From the NCBI GenBank assembly GCA_902712845.1, contig LR743504.1, forward strand, positions 2,640,001 through 2,704,000: DNA of 64,000 nucleotides. The letters run 5' to 3'. Origin of the DNA: Methylobacterium bullatum. Lineage in GTDB: Bacteria > Pseudomonadota > Alphaproteobacteria > Rhizobiales > Beijerinckiaceae. Under the pieces are notes generated by a model that saw only the letters and a list, made by a program, of their open reading frames with translations, made no database searches and had not been told where the DNA came from. Positions 1-8,955 of the stretch are shown here, piece after piece; position 1 is the stretch's first letter; each line of letters opens with the position of its first letter. Position numbers and translations under genes: made by a program.

Positions 1-387
1 GAGATCCGCCATGTTCGACGATAGCCCGGCCGCCCTCCGGATCTCGACCGAAAGAATGTCGGCGGCTTTCACCCCGACCCGGCCATCGAGGCCATTCCCT
101 TGGATATTCCTCCTTGCGAGGGCGGCGAGGTCCGGGTCACGCTCTACCAGGATGACCTTTGCCGTCGCCTCGTAGGTGGCCACCGCCAGCCCCACCGCCC
201 CGGTGGCCGCGCCGACATCGATGATGACCGCCCCCGGTGGCGGCCGCACGGCTCGGCTCAGGAGCACCGCGTCCGTGCCGGCGCGATGGTCCCCGCGCGG
301 CGGCTGATACAGGCGAAGACGACCGCCGAGCCACAGATCGGCGGTCGCAGCCTCGGGAACCGTCTCCTCGGCGTTCGGATCACGCAT
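1..387 (-). CDS. tRNA1(Val)-A37 N6-methyltransferase-like protein (TrmN6 family), 3' end missing
   Basis: The first 129 codons of an SAM-dependent methyltransferase are present and the gene runs off the left edge. After about 45 residues comes a Rossmann motif I of the form IIDVGAATGAVGLAVA, followed by an acidic residue in VILVERDPDLA where SAM ribose is bound. The early segment WLGGRLRLYQPPRGDHRAGTDAVLL resembles the start of the YfiC/TrmN6 family, which methylates adenine in tRNA. The NPPY catalytic motif expected further on lies outside the window, so the substrate is inferred. Its ATG overlaps the end of the DUF2007 gene by 8 bases, which suggests co-translation. Confidence 0.72.
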   Translation of the reverse strand, partial: MRDPNAEETVPEAATADLWLGGRLRLYQPPRGDHRAGTDAVLLSRAVRPPPGAVIIDVGAATGAVGLAVATYEATAKVILVERDPDLAALARRNIQGNGLDGRVGVKAADILSVEIRRAAGLSSNMADL

Positions 388-604
388 CGCGCAATTCGTG
401 CGCCAGACCCGCATCCTCCAGCAGACGTCGCGCATCGGTCGCATGGTCGTCGGGTACGAGCAGCCGGCGGGCGAAAGCGCCGATCGAGCCTTCGAGCAGG
501 CTCATATGTGTGTCGGCGATCAGGACCGGGATATCCGCCCCCTGCAGTAGCGACTCGGCAAAGCCCATGAGGACGATGTCGTTGCTCCGGATCAACTCTC
601 TCAT
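380..604 (-). CDS. DUF2007 family protein (putative signal-transducing protein)
   Basis: This small protein of 74 residues begins MRELIRSNDIVLMGF and contains LLQGADIPVLIADTHMS and RLLVPDDHATDARRLL. That is the usual pattern of the DUF2007 domain, a short alpha/beta fold found beside methyltransferase genes in alphaproteobacteria. A reading frame continues upstream, but the ATG at 604 gives the normal family length. The biochemical role is unknown. It overlaps the following methyltransferase gene by 8 bases, so the two form an operon. The polyprenyl synthase gene is divergent on the other side. Confidence 0.8.
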   Translation of the reverse strand: MRELIRSNDIVLMGFAESLLQGADIPVLIADTHMSLLEGSIGAFARRLLVPDDHATDARRLLEDAGLAHELRDA

Positions 605-810
605 GCGTCCACCCGCCCCATCGGCGGCTCCCTGCCGCCGCCCTTTGTATACAGGGAGAAACGCGGGATGTTGCAGCGCCTCGGCGCGCATGCGAAGGGG
701 TGCCCGCGTGGATGTTGGTCACGGGAGATTGCCCGGTCGAGCGGATCGGCCCGAGCGGCGGGTACGCCGCCGGAATCTGCCCGGTGTGAAAAGCTCGGGA
801 GGCATCGCGT

Positions 811-1833
811 TTGGGTGTCGTCGTTTCCTTCGATGAGGGCCGCTCCGATCCGGAGTCGAGCCTGAACGATCTTGTGGCCCTGGTCGCCAAGGGCATGGAG
901 CGCGTGAACGCGACCATCCTGTCGCGGACCGGGTCCGACGTCGCGATGATTCCGGAGGTGGCCAACCACCTCATCGCCTCCGGGGGCAAGCGCCTGCGCC
1001 CCATACTCACCCTCGCCACCGCCGATCTCTGCGGATACGGGGCCGGGGATGGCGCGGTGAAGCTGGCCGCCAGCGTCGAGTTCATGCACACGGCGACCCT
1101 TCTGCATGACGACGTGGTCGACGAGAGCGACATGCGGCGCGGCCGCGTTGCGGCGCGGATCAAGTGGGGCAACGAGGCGAGCGTACTCGTCGGCGATTTC
1201 CTGCTCGGCCAGGCCTTCCGCATGATGGTGGAAGTCGGCTCGCTTCGCGCCCTCGACATCCTCTCGGTCGCGGCCACCGTCATCGCCGAGGGCGAGGTGA
1301 TGCAGCTCACCGCCGCCAAGAACACCGAGACCTCGGAGGATGAGTATCTCGCCGTCATCCGCGCGAAGACGGCAGAATTGTTCGCCGCCGCCTGCGAGGT
1401 CGGCCCGGTGATCGCCGAACGCCCAAGGGCGGAGCAGGCGGCCTGCCGCTCCTACGGCATGAATCTCGGGATCGCCTTCCAGTTGATCGACGACGTGCTG
1501 GATTACGGCGGTACCAGCGCCTCCATGGGCAAGAATGTCGGCGACGATTTTCGCGAGGGCAAGATCACCCTGCCGATCGTCCTGGCCTTCCGGCGGGGCA
1601 GCGAGGAGGAGCGGACCTTCTGGCGTCGCACGCTCCAGGACGGTCAGGTCGAAGAGTCCGATCTCGACACGGCCCTCGCCATCCTGCGGAAGCACCGGGC
1701 TCTCGAAGACACGATCGACCGGGCACGGCATTACGGCGCCATCGCCCGCGACGCCCTGGCGCTGTTCCCCAACGGACCGATGAAGTCGGCCCTGCTTCAG
1801 GTGGTGGATTTCTGCATCGCCCGGGCTCATTGA
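811..1833 (+). CDS. ispB: Polyprenyl (octaprenyl/decaprenyl) diphosphate synthase
   Basis: Trans-prenyltransferase of 340 residues that makes the isoprenoid side chain of ubiquinone. The first aspartate-rich motif is LLHDDVVDESDMRRG (about residue 95) and the second is LIDDVLDYGG (about residue 225). GGKRLRP, which binds the diphosphate, lies near residue 52. The only sensible start is TTG at 811: a stop codon lies 24 bases upstream in frame, and GGGAGG sits 8 bases before it. Exact chain length cannot be read from sequence; alphaproteobacteria usually make Q10. It is divergent from the DUF2007 gene and convergent with ispE, with 41 bases between the two ends. Confidence 0.9.
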   Translation: MGVVVSFDEGRSDPESSLNDLVALVAKGMERVNATILSRTGSDVAMIPEVANHLIASGGKRLRPILTLATADLCGYGAGDGAVKLAASVEFMHTATLLHDDVVDESDMRRGRVAARIKWGNEASVLVGDFLLGQAFRMMVEVGSLRALDILSVAATVIAEGEVMQLTAAKNTETSEDEYLAVIRAKTAELFAAACEVGPVIAERPRAEQAACRSYGMNLGIAFQLIDDVLDYGGTSASMGKNVGDDFREGKITLPIVLAFRRGSEEERTFWRRTLQDGQVEESDLDTALAILRKHRALEDTIDRARHYGAIARDALALFPNGPMKSALLQVVDFCIARAH

Positions 1834-1874
1834 GCCGATCCCGGCTCGTCATGCGAGCCGGGCGGGGAGGGCCG

Positions 1875-2750
1875 TCACCGCAGCAAGGCGGCCCGGACCC
1901 ACCAGGATGGCTGCATCGCGCGGATGGCGGCAGCCGCCCGAACAGCATCGGACCGGGTCGCGAACAGGCCGAACACCGTTGCACCCGAGCCGGACATGCG
2001 GGCGAGCCGGCACGCCGGCTGGTCGCGCAGGGCCGAGAGCGTGTCTGCAATGACGGACGCCACCGTGAGCGCCGGCGCTTCCAGATCGTTGCGAGCCGGC
2101 GTCAAGGCCGCCAGGATCTCGTCGAAGCCGAGTCCCCGCGCGAGGATTGGATGGGCTCCACCGGCATGGCGCTGCCCCACCGTCAGCCCCAGGGCCTTGA
2201 AGACCGGCGCGGTGGCGACCGGCACGCCAGGATTGATCAGCACGGCCGGCAAAGGCGCGAAACCCAGCGCCGGCCCGACATCCTCTCCGGCACCGCGCAT
2301 CATCCGGCCGCGCGGATCGAGGCAGACGGGAACGTCCGCCCCGGTGGCGCGGGCGGCCTCGACGACAGCGGGGTGATCGAGGGGAAGGTCGTTGAGGCGC
2401 GCCAGCAGCCGCAGGGCGGCGGCCGCATCCGATGAACCGCCGCCGATCCCGGCTGCCACTGGAAGACGCTTGACCAGGTGAAAGCGGCCGAGACGTAGAC
2501 CGGGGATCGCCTTGGCCAACCCTCGGGCGGCGCGGATCACGAGGTTGTCGTCCAGCGGTCCGGCGGGACCGGCGGTGGGCCCGGACACGTCGAGGGTCAG
2601 CTCGCCGCCGGGCTCCAGGCTCAGCGTATCCCCCGAACCGGTGAAGGCCACGAGACTTTCGAGCTCGTGATAGCCATCCCCCTCACGACGGCCGAGGACG
2701 TGAAGTGTCAGATTGATCTTCGCCGGAGCGCGGGTGACGAGGATGGGCAA
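1875..2750 (-). CDS. ispE: 4-diphosphocytidyl-2-C-methyl-D-erythritol kinase
   Basis: GHMP-family kinase of the MEP isoprenoid pathway, 291 residues, normal length. The N-terminus [16 protein letters not shown] carries the family lysine. The ATP-binding glycine-rich motif [17 protein letters not shown] is near residue 96, and [14 protein letters not shown] holds the catalytic aspartate. The C-terminal [12 protein letters not shown] is GHMP motif III. It phosphorylates CDP-methylerythritol in the cytosol. It supplies isoprenoid precursors used, among others, by the convergent polyprenyl synthase gene. It lies 209 bases downstream of the TPR gene on the same strand, but hairpins in that gap probably separate the transcripts. 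Confidence 0.95.
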   Translation of the reverse strand: MPILVTRAPAKINLTLHVLGRREGDGYHELESLVAFTGSGDTLSLEPGGELTLDVSGPTAGPAGPLDDNLVIRAARGLAKAIPGLRLGRFHLVKRLPVAAGIGGGSSDAAAALRLLARLNDLPLDHPAVVEAARATGADVPVCLDPRGRMMRGAGEDVGPALGFAPLPAVLINPGVPVATAPVFKALGLTVGQRHAGGAHPILARGLGFDEILAALTPARNDLEAPALTVASVIADTLSALRDQPACRLARMSGSGATVFGLFATRSDAVRAAAAIRAMQPSWWVRAALLR

Positions 2751-2846
2751 GGCTTGCTCTGTCGGAGAGGGGCGGGTCTGTCGACCGCGGGAATGCGCGG
2801 CCGGTCTGGCCCCGCGATCCCCCGCCCGTCAAGCCGGGTCTCATAC

Positions 2847-2879
2847 CAGACCTCGATGAGTCTTACTCATCGAGGTCTG
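2847..2879. repeat. Perfect 15-bp inverted repeat, loop of 3
   Basis: CAGACCTCGATGAGT, loop CTT, then its exact complement. It lies between the TPR gene and ispE (both minus strand). There is no T-run, so it may be a processing or transcript-protection hairpin, or one arm of a small repeat. It shares the octamer CAGACCTC with the hairpin at 2916-2951. Confidence 0.75.
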
Positions 2880-2915
2880 CCCGCGCGACGGCGCGGCGGC
2901 GGTCGTCCGCCAGAC

Positions 2916-2951
2916 CTCACTGACCCTGACCTATGGGGCAGGGCCAGTGAG
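2916..2951 (-). terminator. Hairpin just after the TPR gene stop codon
   Basis: CTCACTGACCCTG (2916-2928) pairs with CAGGGCCAGTGAG (2939-2951). The single mismatch becomes a G-U wobble only in a minus-strand RNA, which fits a hairpin used by minus-strand transcripts such as the TPR gene ending at 2960. There is no clear U-tract. Confidence 0.5.
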
Positions 2952-2959
2952 ACTTGGTC

Positions 2960-4816
2960 TCAGCCTCCGGTCTTCTTGTCGGCCGCGCCGGGGGGCTCGC
3001 TCGGAGCCGGAGCCCCCTTCGGCAGATCCGGATTCACCTTCTCCACCTCGGGAGGATTCTCGGCGGTGGCAGCGGGCTTCTCGAGTTCCGGCAGGCCATC
3101 CTTGAGCTTGGCGTTGATCTTGACGAGATCGTCGGGCTCGGGATTCAGGTCCTTGGCGTGCTGCCACTGGAACTTGCCTTCGAGCCTCCGGCCCGAGCGC
3201 CAGTAGGCATCGCCCAGATGGTCGTTAATCGTGGGGTCGCCGGGCTTGAGTTCGATGGCCTTCTCCAGCTCGCGCACGGCATCGTCGTAACGCCCGAGGC
3301 GGAAATAGGCCCAGCCGAGGCTGTCGATGATCATGCCGTCGCGCGGGCTCGCATCGACGGCCTGCTTCAGCATGGTGAAGGCCTCGTCGATATTCATGTT
3401 CTGGTCGACCCAGGAATAGGCGAGGTAGTTGAGCACCTGCGCCCTCGCCGCCGGTTGGTTCGGCGGAACCAGTTCCAGCGCCTTCTTGAGGTCGGCCTCG
3501 GCCTTGGGCCATTGCTTAGCCCGCTCGTAGGCGGTGCCGCGGAAGTAGAAGGTCGTCCAGTAATTGGAGGCCGGCTGCTTGCCGATGAGCTCGATGGCGC
3601 GGCTGTAGGTGGCCGCCGCCTCCTCGTATTTCTTGCGCGAGCGCTGGACGTTGCCGAGGGCGGTCACGACATCGATGCTGTCGGGATGCTCCTTCATGGC
3701 GGCGTCGAGGAGCTGAGTCGCCTCCTCGCCCTTGCCCATCTGCTCCAGATTGAGGCCGATCTGGATATCGGCGTTGAGCTTCAGCGGCGAAGATGCCGGC
3801 ATCTGCGCATAAGCATCGTTGGCGCGCTCGGTCTGCTTCATCCGGTCGAGTGTGTCGGCGAGGGTCAGGCGGGCTAGGGCGTGTTCGGGGGCGAGATAGA
3901 GGGCAAGGCGCAGATAGACCACGGCGGGCAACTCGTCGCCCTGGGTGGATCCGGCCGAGCCGAGCCCGTAGAGCACCTCGCCGGCGCCTTCCTGCGCCGT
4001 GTTGACGAGGCGGGTCAGGGGCTTGCCGGCCTTGAGCTTGTCGAGGGCATCACGCACGATCGGGTGGCGCGGCAGCAGCTGATCGAAGGTGGTGTAGGCC
4101 TGGATCGCGAGGTCCGTCCGGCCGGCCTGCGCCTCGAACCGGGCATAGGCATCGACGATGCGCAGGGTATTTTGGTCCGCGTCGTAGGCGGCCTTGAGCC
4201 GACGCTCCGCCTCCGCCTGGTCGCCGACGAGGTTGGCGATCAGCCCGGCATGGAAGTCGCGGAAGGTGTTGTAGGAGCGCTCGCCCTTCAGCTTGTTCAC
4301 CACTTCGAGAGCGCGCTTGCCGTCGTTCGCGCCGGCATAGGCCCAGGCGGTCAGGAGGGTACTGGTGAGATCGGCTGCAGCACCCCGTCCGCTGCGGGCG
4401 AAGTTCTGGCGGGCCTGCGCGAACTGGCCGGCTTTGATCTGACGCACGCCGAGACTGAGCTGCGCGAGGCCGTTCGATCCGTCGCGGGCGGTGAGGCGCT
4501 CGGCCGCGCGGAACGCGTCGGGGAGAGCGCCGTCGGCCAACAGCGACACGAAGGCGCGCTCGAGCAGTTCGGCATTGCGCGGATCGGCCTTCACGGCCTC
4601 GCGGTAGAAGCTCGCGGCGGCGGAGGTGTCCTTGGAGGCGCCGGCGATATAGGCGGACAGGAAGTTGCCTTCCAGCGACTCGGCCGGCTCGTATTCCGTC
4701 ACCGGGGCGGATTCCCGAGGCTGGGCGGCCAGGGCCGTGACCGACGTCGCCACGGAGGCGGCGAGGCACAGAGCGAGGGCCGAGAGGGTCCGGCGGGTCG
4801 CGGCGTTTCCGTTCAT
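2960..4816 (-). CDS. Secreted tetratricopeptide repeat protein
   Basis: A 618-residue protein with a signal peptide (MNGNAATRRTLSALALCLAA, cut near ALAAQP) followed by many TPR units. TPR-like pieces include the stretches around ASFYREAVKADPRNAELLER, YLRLALYLAPEHALARL, YSRAIELIGKQP and LEKAIELKPGDPTINDHLGD. The C-terminal about 50 residues are rich in Pro, Glu and Lys and look disordered. The ATG at 4816 is chosen because it puts the signal peptide at the very N-terminus; an in-frame ATG 36 codons upstream would bury it. TPR proteins scaffold envelope complexes, but no partner can be named here. It lies downstream of the ETF-QO gene. Confidence 0.85.
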   Translation of the reverse strand: MNGNAATRRTLSALALCLAASVATSVTALAAQPRESAPVTEYEPAESLEGNFLSAYIAGASKDTSAAASFYREAVKADPRNAELLERAFVSLLADGALPDAFRAAERLTARDGSNGLAQLSLGVRQIKAGQFAQARQNFARSGRGAAADLTSTLLTAWAYAGANDGKRALEVVNKLKGERSYNTFRDFHAGLIANLVGDQAEAERRLKAAYDADQNTLRIVDAYARFEAQAGRTDLAIQAYTTFDQLLPRHPIVRDALDKLKAGKPLTRLVNTAQEGAGEVLYGLGSAGSTQGDELPAVVYLRLALYLAPEHALARLTLADTLDRMKQTERANDAYAQMPASSPLKLNADIQIGLNLEQMGKGEEATQLLDAAMKEHPDSIDVVTALGNVQRSRKKYEEAAATYSRAIELIGKQPASNYWTTFYFRGTAYERAKQWPKAEADLKKALELVPPNQPAARAQVLNYLAYSWVDQNMNIDEAFTMLKQAVDASPRDGMIIDSLGWAYFRLGRYDDAVRELEKAIELKPGDPTINDHLGDAYWRSGRRLEGKFQWQHAKDLNPEPDDLVKINAKLKDGLPELEKPAATAENPPEVEKVNPDLPKGAPAPSEPPGAADKKTGG

Positions 4817-4888
4817 GGGCACCAGTCGCGTTTGTAGCGCATCGTCCGTCAGGGACCGATGCCGATCGGGCGGGGACACTGAACTCTT

Positions 4889-4921
4889 CCCGCCATCCTC
4901 GCAAGGCGAAAGGATGGCGGG
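4889..4921 (-). terminator. Hairpin downstream of the ETF-QO gene
   Basis: CCCGCCATCCT (4889-4899) pairs perfectly with AGGATGGCGGG (4911-4921) around an 11-base loop. It lies 22 bases after the end of the minus-strand ETF-QO gene and before the TPR gene start. There is no strong U-run. Confidence 0.5.
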
Positions 4922-4942
4922 CACTTAGGGTCCGGTGCGTCC

Positions 4943-6595
4943 TCACATGTTGGGGTAGTTCGGCCCGCCCGGTCCCTCCGGCGTCACCCAGTTGATGTTC
5001 TGGTTGGGGTCCTTGATATCGCAGGTCTTGCAGTGGACGCAGTTCTGCGCATTGATCTGGTAGCGGACGCCATTTCCCTCCTGCACCCATTCGTAGACGC
5101 CCGCCGGGCAGTACCGTGCGGATGGGCCGCCATAGACGTCGTGCTCCGAGGACTTCTGGAGTGCCGCATCCTTGACGTTCAGATGCGGCGGCTGGTCTTC
5201 CTCGTGGTTGGTGTTCGAGAGATAGACCGAGGACAGCCGGTCGAAGGTCAATTTGCCGTCGGGTTTCGGATAGACGATCGGCGTCACCTCCGAGATCGGC
5301 TTCGTGGCGGCATGATCCGGCTTGCCATGTTTGAGCGTGCCGAAGGGCGAGGCGTCGAGGATCGTTTGCGACCACATGTCGAGGCCGCCCAGACCCACGC
5401 CGACGAGCGTGCCGTATTTCGACCAGAGCGGCTTGACGTTGCGCACGCGCTTGAGGTCGCGACCGATGTCGCTGTCACGCCAGCCCGTCTCGTAATCGGT
5501 GAGCTCGTCGCCCTGCCGGCCGGCGGTGAGGGCGGTGGCGATGGCCTCGGCTGCCTGCATGCCGGAGAGCACGGCGTTGTGCGACCCCTTGATGCGCGGC
5601 ACGTTGACGAAGCCGGCCGAGCAGCCGACGAGACAGCCGCCGGGGAAGACGAGCTTCGGCACCGATTGCCAGCCGCCCTCCATGATGGCGCGGGCGCCGT
5701 AGCCGATGCGCTTGGCGCCCTCGAACACGTCGCGGATCATCGGGTGGGTCTTGAAACGCTGGAACTCCTCGAACGGCGACAGGGTCGGGTTCTCGTAGTT
5801 CAGGTGCGTGACGAAGCCGACCGAGAGCAGGTGGTCGTCGAAATGATAGAGCCAGGAACCGCCGCCGGTCTTGTTCGAGAGCGGCCAGCCCATGGTGTGA
5901 CGCACGAGCCCCGGCTCGAACGTCTCGGGCTTGAGCTGCCAGAGCTCCTTGACGCCCAGCCCGTATTTCTGGTGATCGCTGTCTCGGTTGAGCTGGAAGC
6001 GGTCGATCAGCGTCTTGGTGAGCGAGCCGCGCGCTCCCTCGCCAAAGATCGTGTACTTGCCGCGCAACTCCATGCCGCGGGTATAATCGTCGCGCGGTTC
6101 ACCGGATTTTCCGATGCCGAGATCGCCGGTGGCCACGCCGATGACCGTGCCGGCATCGTCGTAGAGCACTTCCGAGGCCGGAAAGCCGGGATAGATCTCG
6201 ACGCCGAGCTCCTCGGCCTTGGCGCCGAGATACTTCGTCACGTTGGAGAGCGAGCCGACGAAATTGCCGTGGTTCGACATGAATTTCGGGAAGGCGAAGT
6301 TCGGCAGCGAGATGCCGCTGTTCTTGGTGAGGAACAGGAACTCGTCACGCTCGACCTCGGTCTTGAGGGGCCGGGCTTCGTCCTGGCGCCACTCGGGAAG
6401 CAGGCGATCGAGCCCGAGCGGGTCAATCACCGCGCCGGAGAGGATGTGCGCACCGACTTCGGACCCCTTCTCGACCACCACGACGGCGAGATCGGCGGCG
6501 ATCTGCTTGAGGCGGATCGCAGCGGCGAGGCCGGCGGGCCCCGCGCCGACGATCACCACGTCGAAATCCATACCTTCGCGTTCCGGCAACGCCAT
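4943..6595 (-). CDS. Electron transfer flavoprotein-ubiquinone oxidoreductase
   Basis: 550 residues, normal for ETF-QO. It carries electrons from ETF, reduced by acyl-CoA and similar dehydrogenases, to ubiquinone at the inner membrane. FAD-binding motif VIVGAGPAGLAAA lies near residue 14 and EKGSEVGAHILSGAVIDP follows. The middle part has the KYGLGVKELW and HTMGWPLSNKTGGGSW segments typical of the family. The C-terminal [4Fe-4S] cluster cysteines are in RYCPAGVYEW and NAQNCVHCKTCDIKDP. The ATG at 6595 has GGAGGAG 7 bases upstream. An ETF-linked acyl-CoA dehydrogenase is encoded in this window at 57862. Confidence 0.95.
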   Translation of the reverse strand: MALPEREGMDFDVVIVGAGPAGLAAAIRLKQIAADLAVVVVEKGSEVGAHILSGAVIDPLGLDRLLPEWRQDEARPLKTEVERDEFLFLTKNSGISLPNFAFPKFMSNHGNFVGSLSNVTKYLGAKAEELGVEIYPGFPASEVLYDDAGTVIGVATGDLGIGKSGEPRDDYTRGMELRGKYTIFGEGARGSLTKTLIDRFQLNRDSDHQKYGLGVKELWQLKPETFEPGLVRHTMGWPLSNKTGGGSWLYHFDDHLLSVGFVTHLNYENPTLSPFEEFQRFKTHPMIRDVFEGAKRIGYGARAIMEGGWQSVPKLVFPGGCLVGCSAGFVNVPRIKGSHNAVLSGMQAAEAIATALTAGRQGDELTDYETGWRDSDIGRDLKRVRNVKPLWSKYGTLVGVGLGGLDMWSQTILDASPFGTLKHGKPDHAATKPISEVTPIVYPKPDGKLTFDRLSSVYLSNTNHEEDQPPHLNVKDAALQKSSEHDVYGGPSARYCPAGVYEWVQEGNGVRYQINAQNCVHCKTCDIKDPNQNINWVTPEGPGGPNYPNM

Positions 6596-6625
6596 CCTGT
6601 GAACTCCTCCTGCCGCGCCAGCCCG

Positions 6626-6643
6626 GACCGATCGTGATCGGTC
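6626..6643. promoter_or_regulatory. 18-bp palindrome upstream of the ETF-QO gene
   Basis: GACCGATC-GT-GATCGGTC is a perfect palindrome with a 2-base centre. It lies 31 bases upstream of the ETF-QO start, in the 220-base divergent gap shared with the uracil-DNA glycosylase gene. A dimeric repressor site is possible; no regulator is known. Confidence 0.35.
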
Positions 6644-6815
6644 AGCGCGTGCGCGATGTTATGATTCCGAACACTCTCAACCGATTCCAAGCTGGGAACG
6701 CAAGCCTGCCAATGGTCTCAGCATGCTCTGAGCCATCTCGCCGCCGTACCAATGGCCGCGTAACGTGTCCGGCGAAGTGTTGTCCACAGGCTCGTCAGGG
6801 GCCACATCGAGAACC

Positions 6816-7745
6816 ATGAGCCAAGGCCCCGACCATCAGCGCGACGTGATCGCCGAACTGGACTTTCACGTGGAAGCCGGCGTCGATCTCTGCCTCGACG
6901 AACGGCCGCACGACCGCTTCTCCGAAATCGAGGAGGCGTCACCCTGGCGCCCGGCACCGGCGCGGCACGGCTCGCCGACGCACGACCTGTCCCCCCGTGA
7001 TCGTCCCTCACAAATCTCCGCCCCTGAGGAGCGGACGCAGGCGGATCCCGCGCCCCCCCGTCGCGAATTGCCGCCACGCGGCGAGGCGCCCGCCACATCG
7101 CCGACACGAACCTACGGGCAATCCGCGGCGTCCAAGCCCGGCGAGGCCGCGGGCGATGCGAGGGCGAGGGCGAGGGATGTCGCCACCCTCGAAGAGCTGG
7201 AAGCGCTGCTCGCCAATTTCGACGGATGCCCCCTGAAGTTCACAGCCAAGAACCTCGTCTTCGCCGACGGCAACCCGGCGTCGAAACTCATGTTCATCGG
7301 CGAGGCCCCTGGCGCCGACGAGGACCGCGTCGGCAAGCCGTTCATGGGCCGCTCGGGCCAGCTTCTCGACCGGATGATGGCGGCGATCGGCCTCGACCGG
7401 ACGAAAGCCTACGTGACCAACATCGTGCCGTGGCGGCCGCCAGGAAACCGCAACCCGACCCCGCAGGAGGTGTCGATCTGCAAACCGTTCATCGAACGCC
7501 AGATCGAACTCGCCGACCCGGACGTCATCGTCTGCCTCGGCAGCCCGGCGACGCAGGCGATCACCGGTACGAAGGACGGCATTCTGAAGGCGCGCGGACG
7601 GTTCTATCCCTATCGAGTGGGCGACCGGGAGGTAAAGGCGCTGGCCACCCTGCACCCGGCCTATCTCTTGCGCCAGCCTCTGCAGAAGCGTTTGGCCTGG
7701 CGCGATTTCCGCCTGTTGCGGGCGACACTGGACGGCAAGGCGTAG
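6816..7745 (+). CDS. Uracil-DNA glycosylase, family 4-like
   Basis: 309 residues. Residues 1-115 are low-complexity, proline- and arginine-rich linker. The glycosylase domain follows: motif [17 protein letters not shown] (active site), [18 protein letters not shown], and the DNA-loop motif HPAYLLRQP near the end. It removes uracil from DNA. In the FeS-type family 4 the first Cys pair is CxxC; here only DGCPL is seen at that point, as in many alphaproteobacterial members, so whether a full cluster forms is uncertain. ATG 6816 is taken rather than an ATG-like start 17 codons earlier. It stands alone, with the metallopeptidase gene 130 bases downstream. Confidence 0.88.
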   Translation: MSQGPDHQRDVIAELDFHVEAGVDLCLDERPHDRFSEIEEASPWRPAPARHGSPTHDLSPRDRPSQISAPEERTQADPAPPRRELPPRGEAPATSPTRTYGQSAASKPGEAAGDARARARDVATLEELEALLANFDGCPLKFTAKNLVFADGNPASKLMFIGEAPGADEDRVGKPFMGRSGQLLDRMMAAIGLDRTKAYVTNIVPWRPPGNRNPTPQEVSICKPFIERQIELADPDVIVCLGSPATQAITGTKDGILKARGRFYPYRVGDREVKALATLHPAYLLRQPLQKRLAWRDFRLLRATLDGKA

Positions 7746-7875
7746 GGCGAAAGGCGGGTGGAAGCGGAACCGTATCTTTCACCGCCGTATTAGTTCGGGC
7801 AAACGGGGCTCAGGACAGAGATGCGTTGGGCGGCCGGGTGCGGCTTGAGTCCACGCCACGAAGGGTGACGAGATC

Positions 7876-8781
7876 ATGCGCTGGGAAGATTTCCGCTCTT
7901 CGGACAATGTCGAGGACCGCCGGGGCGAGGGTGGTGGAGGCGGCGGCTTTCCCGGTGGCGGCGCCGGCGGGCTCGGCATCGGCACCATCGTCATCCTCTG
8001 CATCATCGGCTGGGTCACCGGCATCAACCCCGCCATCCTGATCGGCGGCGCCGAGCAGATGAGCGGCGGCGGACAGCCGCGCCAGGAGCGGGTTGACCCG
8101 CAGACGCAGGCCCAGCGCAAGAACAAGCCCACGGACGAAGACGGGCGCTTCGCTACCGCCATCCTCGGAAACACGGAAGATGTTTGGAAGGTGATCCTGC
8201 CCAACCAGACCGGCAAGCAATACCATCCTGCCGGCATGGTACTGTACACCGGTGGCACGCGCAGCGGCTGCGGCTCGGCGCAGGCTGCCATGGGGCCGTT
8301 TTATTGCCCGCTCGACAAGAAAATCTACCTCGACACGTCGTTCTTCAAGGAGATGCAGCAGAAGTTCGGTGTGACGGGCGAGTTCGCCTACGCCTACGTC
8401 ATCGCTCACGAGGTCGGCCACCACGTCCAGGACGAACTCGGCATCCTGGGCAGGGTCCAAAGTCGCCAGCAGGCCGCATCCAACAAGGTCGAGTCGAACC
8501 AGCTCTCCGTCCGCGTCGAATTGATGGCCGATTGCCTTGCGGGGGTATGGGCCAAGAACTCGGACGACAAGTACAAATTCATGGACCCCGGAGACATTGA
8601 GAAAGCGATGCAGGCGGCCAGCGCCATCGGCGACGACAAGCTTCAGAAGCAGTCTCAGGGCTACGCCGTGCCGGATTCCTTCACGCATGGTTCGTCCGAC
8701 CAGCGGATGCGGTGGTTCATGACCGGCTACAAGAGCGGCCAGACCAAATCCTGCGACACCTTCCGCGCGGCCCGGAACTGA
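7876..8781 (+). CDS. Neutral zinc metallopeptidase (YpfJ family), membrane-anchored
   Basis: 301 residues. A glycine-rich N-terminus (about 20-35) leads into one membrane segment, GIGTIVILCIIGWVTG. The peptidase domain lies outside: FYCPLDKKIYLDTSFF, then the zinc motif HEVGHH near residue 176 and an ELMADCLAGVWA segment giving the third ligand. This is the pattern of the YpfJ/KPN_02809 family of putative neutral zinc metallopeptidases; physiological substrates are not known. The ATG at 7876 directly precedes the conserved MRWEDFRSSDNVEDRR start of the family. Confidence 0.9.
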   Translation: MRWEDFRSSDNVEDRRGEGGGGGGFPGGGAGGLGIGTIVILCIIGWVTGINPAILIGGAEQMSGGGQPRQERVDPQTQAQRKNKPTDEDGRFATAILGNTEDVWKVILPNQTGKQYHPAGMVLYTGGTRSGCGSAQAAMGPFYCPLDKKIYLDTSFFKEMQQKFGVTGEFAYAYVIAHEVGHHVQDELGILGRVQSRQQAASNKVESNQLSVRVELMADCLAGVWAKNSDDKYKFMDPGDIEKAMQAASAIGDDKLQKQSQGYAVPDSFTHGSSDQRMRWFMTGYKSGQTKSCDTFRAARN

Positions 8782-8955
8782 ACCGAGACCTGTTAAGTGG
8801 AGCGGACGCGGCATCGCGTTCGTTCCGAGTGCCCCGCGGAAGGGGGCAACTGCATGTGCGTCGGACCGGCCGATTCCCCAGGCGTGACGGGATCGACCTG
8901 CCGCCCCATTCGCGGCTAGAACCAGTCGGTATCGCCGAGCCGAGAGCCGTCAGTC

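Noticed and set aside
2954..3877. Long plus-strand frames opposite the TPR gene (also opposite ETF-QO, mtkA, mtkB, ppc and ppdK)
   Set aside because: High-GC genomes give long open antisense frames. The minus-strand or plus-strand proteins named above have clear families; these do not.
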